From positions 62,001-126,000 of the forward strand of contig JBLMXQ010000080.1 of assembly GCA_050257855.1 (NCBI GenBank): a DNA stretch of 64,000 nt, written 5' to 3'. Position 1 is the stretch's first letter; each line of letters begins with the position of its first letter. A program made the translations under genes and the position numbers. The notes under the pieces are model-generated. The model was not told where the DNA came from and did not search any database. It was given only the letters and a program-made list of their open reading frames with translations. The DNA is from JBLMXQ01 sp050257855 (GTDB lineage Bacteria; Acidobacteriota; Vicinamibacteria; Vicinamibacterales; CAVVIG01). This document shows positions 44,547 to 56,045 of this stretch, piece by piece.

Positions 44547-45008
44547 TCACCCCTTTGTGTCCCGTGTCTCCTTGATCTTCTTCCTCACCCCATCGAGCAT
44601 CCCGTTGATGAACTTCACGGCATCCTCGGTGCTGAACGTGCGCGCCAGCTCCAGCGCCTCGTTGATGACGACGGCCGGCGGAGTGGCCGGATCGCGCAGC
44701 AGTTCGCACACGGCCATTCGCAGAATGAGCCGATCGAGGATCGGCATCCGCTCGGGACGCCAGCGCTCGGCCGTGTCGGCGATCAGGGTGTCGATCGCGG
44801 CGAGGCGCGCAACCGTGTCCCGGGCGAGCGTCGACGCGAACGCACGCAGTTCGTCGGGCGGCGGCCCGGCGTCGGGCCACTGCAGGTCGAACAGCGTCGC
44901 GGCCGCGCGGTCCACGTCCGATCCACCGACGTGCCACTGATACAGGATCTGCAGCGCCGCCTCGCGGGCGCGGTGGCGCGGATCCTGTCTGGCCGCGCGG
45001 GCGCTCAT
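44547..45008 (-). CDS. nusB: Transcription antitermination factor NusB
   Basis: A 153-residue all-helical NusB with RHRAREAALQILYQWHVGG at the N-terminus, RMPILDRLILRMAVCELL in the middle and VVINEALELARTFSTEDAVKFINGMLDGVRKKI at the end. NusB binds boxA RNA with S10 for rRNA antitermination. The ATGA overlap with ribH sets the start, and ribH-nusB is a conserved pair. The last codons (ETRDTKG) are encoded by ACACGGGACACAAAGGG, part of the dispersed 9-nt word family. Confidence 0.95.
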   Translation of the reverse strand: MSARAARQDPRHRAREAALQILYQWHVGGSDVDRAAATLFDLQWPDAGPPPDELRAFASTLARDTVARLAAIDTLIADTAERWRPERMPILDRLILRMAVCELLRDPATPPAVVINEALELARTFSTEDAVKFINGMLDGVRKKIKETRDTKG

Positions 45009-45490
45009 GAGCCGGACGAGGCCGGCCCGGTGAGCGCGGCGAGCGCCGCGGCCAGATCGATCGCGGCCGACGCGGCCTCCCAGCCTTTGTTGGACGGCCC
45101 CTCGACGGCGCGCTCCAGCGCCTCCTCGGCCGAGTTCGTCGTCAGCACGCCGAAGGCGATCGGGATGCCGGTGGCCGAGGCGGCCGCCGTCAGGCCGTGC
45201 GAGACCGCCGAGGCAATGTATTCGAAGTGCGGGGTCGCCCCACGAATCAGGCATCCGAGGCAGACGACGGCGTCGAAGCGGCCCGTTTCGGCGGCACGCT
45301 GCGCCGCCAGGGGAATCTCGAACGCGCCCGGCACGCGCACCACGGTGACGGCGTGCGGAGCGACACCCGCAGCCGCGAGCGCCGCGAGCGCGCCCGCCTC
45401 CAGCCGACCGGTGACGAAGTCGTTGTACTTCGACACGACGACCGCGACCCGGAGGCCGGCCGGCGGATCGCAGCCGTCGATGATGTGCAT
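45005..45490 (-). CDS. ribH: 6,7-dimethyl-8-ribityllumazine synthase
   Basis: A 161-residue lumazine synthase, the penultimate enzyme of riboflavin synthesis. RVAVVVSKYNDFVTGRLEAGA, RVPGAFEIPLAAQ, CLGCLIRGATPHFEYIASAVSHGL and PIAFGVLTTNSAEEALERA are family blocks. ATG 45490 is preferred; a GTG three codons upstream is possible. No other rib genes are adjacent. It is followed by nusB. Confidence 0.96.
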   Translation of the reverse strand: MHIIDGCDPPAGLRVAVVVSKYNDFVTGRLEAGALAALAAAGVAPHAVTVVRVPGAFEIPLAAQRAAETGRFDAVVCLGCLIRGATPHFEYIASAVSHGLTAAASATGIPIAFGVLTTNSAEEALERAVEGPSNKGWEAASAAIDLAAALAALTGPASSGS

Positions 45491-45525
45491 TCGGAACACA
45501 ACCCGCCAGGTCCCTACGACCCGGC

Positions 45526-46308
45526 CTACCTGCCCTTGAATTCCGGCTTGCGCTTCTCGAGAAACGCCGTCGTTCCCTCGCGCATGTCCTCGGTTGAGGC
45601 GACCAGCCCGAACAGCGTCGCCTCGAACACGCAGCCTTCGGCGAACGGCATCTCGAGCCCGTGGTTGATCGCGTTGATGATGTAGCGCATCGCGATCGGC
45701 GCGCTGCGGGCGAGCTGGCCGGCGAGCTTGCGCGCCTCGGCCATCAGGTCGGCCGCGGGCACCACGCGGTTCACCAGGCCGATGCGCAGCGCTTCGGTCG
45801 CGTCGATCTGGGCGCCGGTCAGGATCAGCTCCATCGCCTTCCCCTTGCCGACGAGCCGCGAGAGCCGCTGCGTCCCCGCATACCCCGGCAGGAGGCCGAG
45901 GTTGATCTCCGGCTGACCGATCTTCGCGGTGTCGGCCGCCATGCGCAGCGTGCAGGCCATCGCCAGCTCGCAGCCGCCGCCGAGCGCGTATCCGTTGATC
46001 GCGGCGATGACCGGCTTGCCGAGGTTCTCGACCAGGTTCAGGACGTGCTGGCCGGTCAGCGCGTGCTCGCGGCCGCTCGTCGGCGTCTGGACGGCGAGCT
46101 CGTTGATGTCGGCGCCGGCGACGAACGCCTTCTCGCCGGCGCCGGTGAGAATGACGACGCGAACGGCGTCGTCGTGCTTCAGATCGAGCATCGCGCGCCG
46201 GAGCTCGTCCATCGTCTGCGTGTTGAGCGCATTGAGGACCTTCGGCCGGTTGATGGTGACAAGGGCGGACGCGCCGTCGCGCTCGAGAAGCAGGTTGTCG
46301 AAGGCCAT
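45526..46308 (-). CDS. Enoyl-CoA hydratase/isomerase family protein
   Basis: A 260-residue crotonase-fold protein. VVILTGAGEKAFVAGADINEL gives the oxyanion-hole block, GYALGGGCELAMACTLRMAAD and INLGLLPGYAGTQRLSRLVG carry the two acidic catalytic Glu positions expected of enoyl-CoA hydratase. The start MAFDNLLLERDG is normal. It likely acts in fatty acid or amino acid beta-oxidation feeding ETF. Exact chain length or substrate cannot be told. Confidence 0.92.
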   Translation of the reverse strand: MAFDNLLLERDGASALVTINRPKVLNALNTQTMDELRRAMLDLKHDDAVRVVILTGAGEKAFVAGADINELAVQTPTSGREHALTGQHVLNLVENLGKPVIAAINGYALGGGCELAMACTLRMAADTAKIGQPEINLGLLPGYAGTQRLSRLVGKGKAMELILTGAQIDATEALRIGLVNRVVPAADLMAEARKLAGQLARSAPIAMRYIINAINHGLEMPFAEGCVFEATLFGLVASTEDMREGTTAFLEKRKPEFKGR

Positions 46309-46330
46309 GATCGAAGGATTTTACTGCGTT

Positions 46331-46504
46331 TCAGAGGGGAAGCGGGTACATCAGCCAGCCGAGCACGAGGGCCGCGGCGATGAAGCCGACGAACAGCAGG
46401 CCGCCGAACCGGAACTGCTCGCGGGGACTGTCCTTTGCGATGACCGCAAAGACGAGCGACACGAAAAAGGCGAACAGCGTCAGCAGGAGGAAATGACTCC
46501 GCAT
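46331..46504 (-). CDS. Small two-helix membrane protein
   Basis: A 57-residue protein with two transmembrane segments (LLTLFAFFVSLVFAVIA and FGGLLFVGFIAAALVLGWLMY) separated by a charged DSPREQFR loop. The start overlaps the upstream gene's stop as TGATG, so the two are translated together. No family recognised with certainty. Strong coupling and clear membrane topology make it a real gene rather than a chance ORF. Confidence 0.7.
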   Translation of the reverse strand: MRSHFLLLTLFAFFVSLVFAVIAKDSPREQFRFGGLLFVGFIAAALVLGWLMYPLPL

Positions 46505-46899
46505 CACTTGCGGCCCAGAGCGACGTCGTACGCGTCGATGACGACGAGCAGATTGAGGAGGCCCGCGACGATCAGGAAGGCGTTGCCGTACTCGTACGTG
46601 ACGGCGCGAACGTCGCCGGCGCCCAATCCGAGGACCGAAGCGATGAAGTACGGCGCACCGGCGCTCAGGTTTGCCAGCGCGGCAAGGCCGACGAGCGGCT
46701 CCGAGAAATCGAACGGGAACAGCCGCCCGTGAATCGCGAGCCCTATCGCGAACATCAGCGTGAGCGCGAGGAGGAAGATGACGCCCTTGGAGCGGCGCCC
46801 GAGCCACAGGTGCCCGAGGCCGGGAACGACCCACGACGCGAGGCACAGGAGGACGAGCCCGCCCGGCTGCGTCCGGTCGGCGGCGGCGGTGGAGCGCAC
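46504..46899 (-). CDS. DUF6677-like integral membrane protein
   Basis: A 131-residue protein with about four hydrophobic segments. The VVPGLGHLWLGRRSKGVIFLLALTLMFAIGL start resembles small TM2/DUF6677-type proteins with a conserved PGLGH..LG..KG turn. Function unknown. It overlaps the following small gene by one base. The leader contains the 9-bp stem at 46929-46952, about 30 bases upstream of the ATG. Confidence 0.75.
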   Translation of the reverse strand: MRSTAAADRTQPGGLVLLCLASWVVPGLGHLWLGRRSKGVIFLLALTLMFAIGLAIHGRLFPFDFSEPLVGLAALANLSAGAPYFIASVLGLGAGDVRAVTYEYGNAFLIVAGLLNLLVVIDAYDVALGRK

Positions 46900-46928
46900 A
46901 GCCGACTAGTGTATATCAGTACTCACTG

Positions 46929-46952
46929 GCGCTGGGGCCCCACCCCCAGCGC
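46929..46952 (-). other. Long GC-rich hairpin upstream of the DUF6677-like gene
   Basis: Plus strand GCGCTGGGG, loop CCCCAC, CCCCAGCGC: a perfect 9-bp stem. It shares the GGGG-CCCCAC-CCCC core with the hairpin at 7323-7340 while the outer pairs differ and still match, which points to a conserved structure. A broken third copy (GCGCTGGGGCCCCCC) starts near 47030. Confidence 0.55.
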
Positions 46953-47395
46953 GAACTGACGCAGATGCGGCGGCTCGGATCTCCATGTCCTCGCCGCCGC
47001 ATGGCCGCAGGCGCCGACGTCGTTCGCGGGCGCTGGGGCCCCCCTCCGGCCGGCCCGGCTCCATCGGAGAGCCGATGATGCGGGATCTTCGACGGGAGAA
47101 CCTGAGGACATGACCTTCGCAGCAGAGGTCGCGTTCACACCTCGTTCATTCTGCAACGCGGATGGGAGCATCGACAGCACAGTGCGGTATTCTCGACGTT
47201 AGTTGGATCCGGACCAATGCGAACCACGACGGGATCACCGAGCCATGTGAGCTTCAGTGCCCCAGGGATCTCGGCCGTGCCGGTTTCGACACAGGCAGAA
47301 CCCTGTGCATACCCCGGGCTCTTCACGAGAGCATCGACACGGCGAGCGGGAACCGATCGCACGCGTGAACCGGACGCGTTGAACGTGGGGGCCAG
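46953..47395. other. Long intergenic region without a convincing gene
   Basis: About 440 bases between the DUF6677-like gene and the plus-strand membrane protein gene. It contains a degraded copy of the GCGCTGGGGCCCC motif near 47030. Several short frames are open but show no recognisable product, no Shine-Dalgarno sequence and no steady codon pattern. Base composition falls slightly near 47160-47330. Remnant genes cannot be excluded. Confidence 0.4.
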
Positions 47396-47818
47396 ATGGA
47401 CCAGCAGCAGGAAGCACGCAGGCGGAGCTGGGCGAAGTGGATCGACATCACGCAGAGCGCCAGCATCATCGCGCTCGCACTCTCGTTGCTCAGCTTTTAT
47501 CGCAGCTACTTCTACGTGAACCAGAAGCTGGCCGTCACGGTGACGGAGGTGTCGTACGGCACGAACCGCGGAGAGTTGTACATGACGGTGGCGTTCTCGA
47601 ACGCCGGCAACCGTGATGCGGCGGTGCTTCGCGTCGAGCCGGCGGAGCATCCGGTCGCCCGCCTGCTGATCGACAAGCGGGGCCGAATCGTCGGCGCAGA
47701 TCCGGCGATTCACCGGACCCTCTCCGGCTTCTCCGACCTTCACACCGCTCCACCGGGCGATTCGCTCACCGCCAACAAGCAGACACCGTTCGTGTGGGCC
47801 TCGGAAGACTACCGGTAG
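47396..47818 (+). CDS. Single-pass membrane protein of unknown function
   Basis: A 140-residue protein: a basic N-terminus MDQQQEARRRSWAKW, one transmembrane segment (IIALALSLLSFYRSYFYV) and an extracytoplasmic beta-rich domain (KLAVTVTEVSYGTNRGELYMTVAFSNAGNRDAAVLRVEP). A GTGGGGG stretch lies just upstream of the ATG. I do not recognise the family. It stands alone on the plus strand and is convergent with the DUF2085 gene, 40 bases apart. Confidence 0.6.
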   Translation: MDQQQEARRRSWAKWIDITQSASIIALALSLLSFYRSYFYVNQKLAVTVTEVSYGTNRGELYMTVAFSNAGNRDAAVLRVEPAEHPVARLLIDKRGRIVGADPAIHRTLSGFSDLHTAPPGDSLTANKQTPFVWASEDYR

Positions 47819-47857
47819 CGCGGCTCGCGTCCTTCGCGATTTCTTCGTGCCGGGCGC

Positions 47858-48352
47858 TCACGAATGGCTGTTCGGAACCCGCACCGCGGCTCCCGGAGCG
47901 AGCGACCCGATCACCAGCACCGCGACGGCCGCCCCCAGCAGCAGGCCGCTCCCCGCCCGCAGCACGTTCGACGGCATGATGCCGGTCGTCCACTCGTAGA
48001 CGAGCGTCGCGGCCGTCGGAACCGCGGCGAGCAACAGCGTGCCGCGGGCGGCAGCGACCGAGCGGGCCAGGTGCTCCGCCCGCCGGCGGAAGCCGCTCGC
48101 AGTGACCGCCGCGACCGCAGCGCCGAGGTAGATGCCCGTGCACCGCGCGCAGACCGGCATCTGCGCCGCCCAGAGGAAGAACGATCGCTCCGGCCTCTGA
48201 TGGCAGACGGCGCTGCCGGCCGCGTAGGCGAAAAACGCGAGCGTGAGGGGAAGCGAGTCCGCGCGTGCATGCGTGGCGGCGAAGGCCGCCGCCGGGAGCG
48301 CCGCCGCCCACCCGACGGCGGCGCCGACGAACGCGCGGCGCATGGCGTCCAT
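47858..48352 (-). CDS. DUF2085 membrane protein
   Basis: A 164-residue protein with about four hydrophobic segments and the DUF2085 signature SAVCHQRPERSFFLWAAQMPVCARCTGIYLG (His and three Cys residues that may bind metal). Family function is unknown. The ATG at 48352 shares its CATG with the plus-strand ATG at 48351 of the divergent synthase-like gene; starting three codons later at 48343 avoids the clash. The true start is uncertain. Confidence 0.85.
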   Translation of the reverse strand: MDAMRRAFVGAAVGWAAALPAAAFAATHARADSLPLTLAFFAYAAGSAVCHQRPERSFFLWAAQMPVCARCTGIYLGAAVAAVTASGFRRRAEHLARSVAAARGTLLLAAVPTAATLVYEWTTGIMPSNVLRAGSGLLLGAAVAVLVIGSLAPGAAVRVPNSHS

Positions 48353-48374
48353 GGCCGAATGGTACACTCTCGGC

Positions 48375-50759
48375 GTGTCGTCCGGCACGTCGCCGACCCC
48401 GCGCCAGCTCATCGCCATCGGCCTGACCTCCGCCACGCTGCTCATGACCGAGCTCGCGCTCACGCGCATCTTCTCGGTCGTGATGTACTACCACTTCGCC
48501 TTCCTGGCGATATCGATCGCCCTGTTCGGGCTCAGCGCGAGCGGCGTGTTCGCCTACGTGTTCCGCCACCGCCTGGACCCAATCTCCACCGATCGCCTGC
48601 TCGCGCGGACATCGCTCGTCTACGCGGCGGCGACGATCGTGGCGCTGTTCGCGCTCGTGCGCCTCCGCGTCGGCTTGAACTACTCGCCGCGGAACCTGGT
48701 CCTCATGCTGACGATCTACGCGATCGCCACGCTGCCGTTCCTGACCGGCGGCTTCGTGATCACGCTGGCCATTTCGCGGCTCGCCTCGCGGATCAACGCG
48801 GTGTACGCGGCAGACCTCACCGGCGCCGCCGGGGGATGCCTGGTGCTCATCCCGATGCTCAACGGCTTCGGCGCTCCCGGAGTGGTGCTGGCCGCGTCCG
48901 GGCTGGCGCTCACGGCCGCCCTGCTGTTCGCGCCGCCCGCGGCGCGGGCGCGGACAGCAACCGCCGCCGTTGTCATCCTGGTCGTGCCGGTTGCCGGGCA
49001 GCTCTCCCGGCGCGCCACCTTCGACGTCGTCGACACCAAGGGACACCTGGGCGATCGCATCCTGTTCAGCAGGTGGAACTCGTTCTCGCGCGTGGCCGTG
49101 TACGCGCGCGAGCACGGCGACTGGTCGCTGAGCGACAGGTATCACGGTCCGCTGCCGGACACGCGGTTCATGGACATCGATTCGGCGGCATCCACGCCGA
49201 TCGTCAAGGCCGCGCCCGATCTGTCGAACGTGCAGTACCTGCGATACGAGCTGACGGCGCTGGCCTATCACCTCGTCGAGCGGCCGCTCCCGGGCCCCCG
49301 GCCTGCAGCCCCGGGCTTCCAGCCTGGCGGCTTCACCGCGCTGGTGATCGGTCCGGGCGGAGGCCGCGACATCCTGTCCGCACTGGTGTTCGGCGCCGCG
49401 CACGTCGACGGCGTCGAGATCAACCCGATCATCGCCAACGACGTGATGCGCGATCGCTTCCGCGCGTTCTCCGGTGGCGTCTACGTCAACCCGAAGGTCG
49501 CGATCGCCGTGGACGACGGCCGGAGCTTCGTGCGGCGGTCGAACGCGCGGTACGACATCATCCAGGCGTCGCTGGTGGACACGTGGGCGGCAACGGCGGC
49601 CGGCGCGTACACGCTGACCGAGAACACGCTCTACACCGTCGAGGCGTTCGACGACTACCTCGATCACCTGTCGACGAACGGCATCCTGACCATCACGAGA
49701 TGGGTGTTCGACGGGCTGCGCCTCGTGTCGCTCGCACAGGCGGCCTGCGACGCGCACGGCTGGGCGGCGGCGCCGCGGCTGGCCGTCGTGCGGCACGATC
49801 GCGTGGCGACGTTCCTGCTGAAGAAATCGCCGTTCACGCCGGCCGAGGTCGCGCGATTGCGCGAGGTGTCGGCGCGCCTCGGGTTCGACGTGCTCTATGC
49901 GCCGGACACGACGGTCGCCGACAACGATTACGCGACGCTGATTCGAACGGACGACCGCGCGCGGTTCTACGACCGCTACCCGCAGGACGTCAGGCCGACG
50001 ACCGACGACCGGCCGTTCTTCTTTCACACGACGAAGCTCGCGGACCAGTTTCAGGTGGCGTTCGGGCGCTCGATGCTGTTCGGCAACGGCCTGAGCGCCC
50101 TGCTCACCTTGATTGGCATCTCGCTCGCGCTGGTGATCCTGTTCGTGATCGGGCCGCTGCTCGCGGCCGGGGGGCCACCCTCGCGCGGCTGGCTGACGTG
50201 GCTGGTGTACTTCGGCGCGCTCGGCGCGGGATTCATGCTGATCGAAGTGGCGGTGCTGCAGCGGTTCGTCCTGCTGCTGGGCCACCCGGTGTACTCGCTG
50301 ACCGTCACGCTCTTCTCGCTCCTGCTCGGCACGGGCGCCGGCGCGGCGTGGAGCCGGCATCTCGGCGACGGGCACCTCCGGCGATCCACCGCCGTCGCGC
50401 TCGTGATCATCGCTGCGGTCGGAATCGCCGTTCTCGTGGGCGTCGCGCCGGTCGTCGCGTGGGCCATTCCCTTCGGGCGGGGGACGCGGATCGGCGTCGC
50501 CGTGGCGTTGCTCGTGCCGATTGGCGTCGCCCTCGGCATCCCGATGCCGGCCGGAATCCGGCTGTTGTGCGCCCGCGCACCGGAGATGGTCGCGTGGGCC
50601 TGGGGCATCAACGGCGCGCTGTCCGTCCTCGGGGCCACCCTCGCGATCTTCATCGCCATGAACTGGGGATTCCGCGCGACGCTCCTGACGGCTTCGCTGA
50701 CGTATCTCCTCGGGCTGGCCGCGCTCCTGGCCGCCACCCGTCAGCCCCATCAGGCCTAG
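48375..50759 (+). CDS. Polytopic membrane protein with spermidine-synthase-like domain
   Basis: A 794-residue protein. N-terminal hydrophobic segments (about residues 5-215) lead to a soluble methyltransferase-like Rossmann domain with VIGPGGGRDILSALVFGAAHVDGVEINP near residue 330, the spermidine/spermine synthase fold. More transmembrane segments follow to the end. The synthase Asp pair is only partly kept, so polyamine synthesis is not certain; related proteins act as transporters or have unknown roles. The start is GTG 48375; ATG 48351 is the alternative but overlaps the start of the divergent gene. Confidence 0.82.
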   Translation: MSSGTSPTPRQLIAIGLTSATLLMTELALTRIFSVVMYYHFAFLAISIALFGLSASGVFAYVFRHRLDPISTDRLLARTSLVYAAATIVALFALVRLRVGLNYSPRNLVLMLTIYAIATLPFLTGGFVITLAISRLASRINAVYAADLTGAAGGCLVLIPMLNGFGAPGVVLAASGLALTAALLFAPPAARARTATAAVVILVVPVAGQLSRRATFDVVDTKGHLGDRILFSRWNSFSRVAVYAREHGDWSLSDRYHGPLPDTRFMDIDSAASTPIVKAAPDLSNVQYLRYELTALAYHLVERPLPGPRPAAPGFQPGGFTALVIGPGGGRDILSALVFGAAHVDGVEINPIIANDVMRDRFRAFSGGVYVNPKVAIAVDDGRSFVRRSNARYDIIQASLVDTWAATAAGAYTLTENTLYTVEAFDDYLDHLSTNGILTITRWVFDGLRLVSLAQAACDAHGWAAAPRLAVVRHDRVATFLLKKSPFTPAEVARLREVSARLGFDVLYAPDTTVADNDYATLIRTDDRARFYDRYPQDVRPTTDDRPFFFHTTKLADQFQVAFGRSMLFGNGLSALLTLIGISLALVILFVIGPLLAAGGPPSRGWLTWLVYFGALGAGFMLIEVAVLQRFVLLLGHPVYSLTVTLFSLLLGTGAGAAWSRHLGDGHLRRSTAVALVIIAAVGIAVLVGVAPVVAWAIPFGRGTRIGVAVALLVPIGVALGIPMPAGIRLLCARAPEMVAWAWGINGALSVLGATLAIFIAMNWGFRATLLTASLTYLLGLAALLAATRQPHQA

Positions 50760-50819
50760 CGGCACACCCGGCTGGCAACGCATTCGCGATCCACGCAAAC
50801 TGTGAAACAAAACGACTTA

Positions 50820-50843
50820 TTCCAGAATGAACCTTCCAGAATG
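50820..50843 (+). repeat. Direct repeat TTCCAGAATG upstream of the tetR-family gene
   Basis: TTCCAGAATG occurs at 50820-50829 and 50834-50843, 14 bases apart (not a full helical turn). It may be a protein-binding site or a chance duplication. It sits about 100 bases upstream of the regulator ATG. Confidence 0.4.
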
Positions 50844-50870
50844 TGCGCGCGTCTAACAATGTTGGACTTG

Positions 50871-50883
50871 TGAACGGTGTTCA
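50871..50883 (+). promoter_or_regulatory. Operator-like palindrome for the TetR-family regulator
   Basis: TGAAC-GGT-GTTCA is a perfect 13-base inverted repeat located 63 bases upstream of the regulator ATG, of the size bound by TetR-family dimers. A TTGGAC at 50863 precedes it and could be a -35 element, so the operator would overlap the promoter and give autoregulation of the efflux operon. Confidence 0.5.
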
Positions 50884-50945
50884 GAAAGCAGACTGAATAC
50901 CCACCAGGACGGCAATCCCAGCGTCCTGGCAACTCCAGCAGACCC

Positions 50946-51656
50946 ATGGGCATCAAAGAACGACAGGAACGGGACCGGGAAGCGGTGCACCGGGCCATCC
51001 TGGACGCCGCGCGCGACCTGTTCGTCCGCGAGGGCTACCAGAACGTCTCGATCCGCAAGATCGCCGAGCGGATCGAGTACAGCCCGGCGGCCATCTACAG
51101 CTATTTCGCCAGCAAGGACGACATCTTCTTCGCGCTCGCCGAGGAGGGCTTCCGTCTGCTCGGAACGCCGGACGAGGACGGCGAACGGCTGCGCGCCCTG
51201 CCGCCGCTCGATCGCATCCGCACCATCTTCTGGCGCGTGTACGAGTTCAGCCGCGACCATCCGGAGTACTTCGCGCTGATGTTCGTCGATCGGAGCGTGC
51301 CGCGCATCATGCGCGAATACGAACGGTTCGCGTTCGTGCGCGAGACGAAGGCCCAGGTCGTCCGGCACCTGCAGGAATGCATCGACGCGGGCGAGCTGCC
51401 GCCGACCGTCCGGCCGATGGTCGCGTTCCGGCTGCTGACCATGGGCCTGATGGGCGTCGCCACGATGCGCATGTCGGACCGGCTGGCGCCGGGCGAAGAC
51501 GCCGATGCGCTCGCGCGCGACGTCATCGAGGTGACCCTCGCCGGGCTGCGCTCGGGCGTGGCCCTGCACGCGCCGGCGGCCGGCTGCGAGATTGCCGAAA
51601 CAGAGTCGGTGTCGGTTGCGCCGGGCGAACGGTCCGACGCCGAGGAGCGTCGATGA
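50946..51656 (+). CDS. TetR/AcrR-family transcriptional regulator
   Basis: A 236-residue regulator. The N-terminal helix-turn-helix (about residues 14-60) reads AILDAARDLFVREGYQNVSIRKIAERIEYSPAAIYSYFASKDDIF, a strong TetR signature. The C-terminal ligand-binding domain is helical, with a WHG-like WRVYEFSRDHPEYFALMF block. It sits at the head of an efflux operon (fusion protein, RND pump, outer-membrane channel) and presumably represses it. ATG 50946 is used because an upstream GTG at 50877 lies inside the operator-like palindrome. Confidence 0.93.
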   Translation: MGIKERQERDREAVHRAILDAARDLFVREGYQNVSIRKIAERIEYSPAAIYSYFASKDDIFFALAEEGFRLLGTPDEDGERLRALPPLDRIRTIFWRVYEFSRDHPEYFALMFVDRSVPRIMREYERFAFVRETKAQVVRHLQECIDAGELPPTVRPMVAFRLLTMGLMGVATMRMSDRLAPGEDADALARDVIEVTLAGLRSGVALHAPAAGCEIAETESVSVAPGERSDAEERR

Positions 51657-52849
51657 ATCGCGAGGGACTCACCCGGTGGGCGGCGGCCGCGCTGCTGACG
51701 AGCGCGATCGTGTGGAGCGGCTGCAGCGCCGCCGACGCGCAGAAGAACGAGAACGTCCGGGCGGCAGCGCCGATTGAGACAGCGCCGGCGGCGGCGGTCG
51801 AGCGGCCGATCGCGCGCTTCATCCGCGTGACCGGTACGCTCATGGCCGAAGAGCAGGCCGACGTGGCGGCCGAGACCGGCGGACGCGTCATCGCGACGCC
51901 GGTCGAGCGCGGCACGCCGGTGGGACAGGGCGCCGAACTCGTGCGGCTGTCGCCGACCGAGACCGACGCGCAGCTGAAGGAGGCGGAGGCGAACGCGGCG
52001 CAGATCGAGGCGCGCCTCGGACTCGTAGGCGGCCGCGACTTCGACGTCGGCGCGGTCCCCGAAGTCCAGAACGCGAAGGCCGCCTACGACCTCGCGCAGG
52101 CGGAGTTCGGCCGCATCAAGTCCCTGCTCGATGAGCGCGTCGTGTCGCAGTCGGAGTACGACCAGCGGCGCACCCAGATGGAAGCCGCACGGCAGCAGTA
52201 CGAGGCGGCGAAGAATGCGGCCGCGCAGCAGTACCAGTCGCTGCAGGCGGCGAGGGCCCGGGTGACGCTCGCCCGCAAGGCTGCGGCGGATACGGTCGTT
52301 CGCGCGCCCTTCCGGGGCATCGTCGATCAGCGAATGGTCTCCGTCGGCGACTACGTCACCCGCGGGATGAAGGTGGCGGTGGTGGTCCGCATCGACCCGC
52401 TCCGCGTGCAGCTCACGGTGCCCGAGCAGTTCGTCTCGGGGGTGAGCGCCGGCGCGCCGGTCACGTTCCGGGTCGACGCGTACTCCGGCCGGCAGTTCGA
52501 GGGAAGGATCCGGTACGTGTCGCCGGCGCTCGAGGCCGCGCAGCGCGCGCTCACCGTGGAAGCCGTGGTTGCGAATCCGGGCGGCGAGCTGAAGCCGGGG
52601 CTCTTTGCGACGGCGCAGATTCAGCAGCCGAACCCCTCGCCGGCCGTCCTCGTGCCCGCCGCGGCGGTCCAGACCACGGCCGGCACGAGCCGCGTCTACG
52701 TTGTCGCCGGCGACCGCGTCGAGGAGCGAATCGTCACGCTCGGCCAGACGGTCGACGACCTGGTGGAGATCGCCAGCGGCCTCACGGCGGGCGAGCGCGT
52801 AGCGACGCGGAACGTCGGCAAGCTCGCCGACGGCACGAGAGTTCGATAG
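51653..52849 (+). CDS. RND efflux membrane fusion protein (HlyD/AcrA-like)
   Basis: A 398-residue periplasmic adaptor with a lipoprotein-like signal (SAIVWSGC). A lipoyl/barrel-sandwich domain (GTLMAEEQADVAAETGGRVIATPVERGTPVGQGAELVRL), an alpha-hairpin (residues about 115-200) and a beta-barrel (RIDPLRVQLTVPEQFVSGV) follow. The start overlaps the regulator's stop as ATGA, with GAGGAG five bases upstream. It joins the RND pump to the outer-membrane channel. Confidence 0.95.
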   Translation: MNREGLTRWAAAALLTSAIVWSGCSAADAQKNENVRAAAPIETAPAAAVERPIARFIRVTGTLMAEEQADVAAETGGRVIATPVERGTPVGQGAELVRLSPTETDAQLKEAEANAAQIEARLGLVGGRDFDVGAVPEVQNAKAAYDLAQAEFGRIKSLLDERVVSQSEYDQRRTQMEAARQQYEAAKNAAAQQYQSLQAARARVTLARKAAADTVVRAPFRGIVDQRMVSVGDYVTRGMKVAVVVRIDPLRVQLTVPEQFVSGVSAGAPVTFRVDAYSGRQFEGRIRYVSPALEAAQRALTVEAVVANPGGELKPGLFATAQIQQPNPSPAVLVPAAAVQTTAGTSRVYVVAGDRVEERIVTLGQTVDDLVEIASGLTAGERVATRNVGKLADGTRVR

Positions 52850-52869
52850 TTCGTCAGGGGACAACCGTC

Positions 52870-56001
<3,132 letters not shown>

Positions 56002-56045
56002 GGCCGACACGGCCACGACCGGACCGTGCCTACCAGGAACAAGCC

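Noticed and set aside
47135..47743. Minus-strand frame opposite the 140-residue membrane protein
   Set aside because: Its translation shows no hydrophobic or domain pattern, while the plus-strand gene has a clear transmembrane segment and ribosome binding site.
51101..52864. Minus-strand frame opposite the tetR and fusion-protein genes
   Set aside because: The plus-strand genes have clear domains and a coupled ATGA overlap; the minus frame is Arg-rich shadow text.
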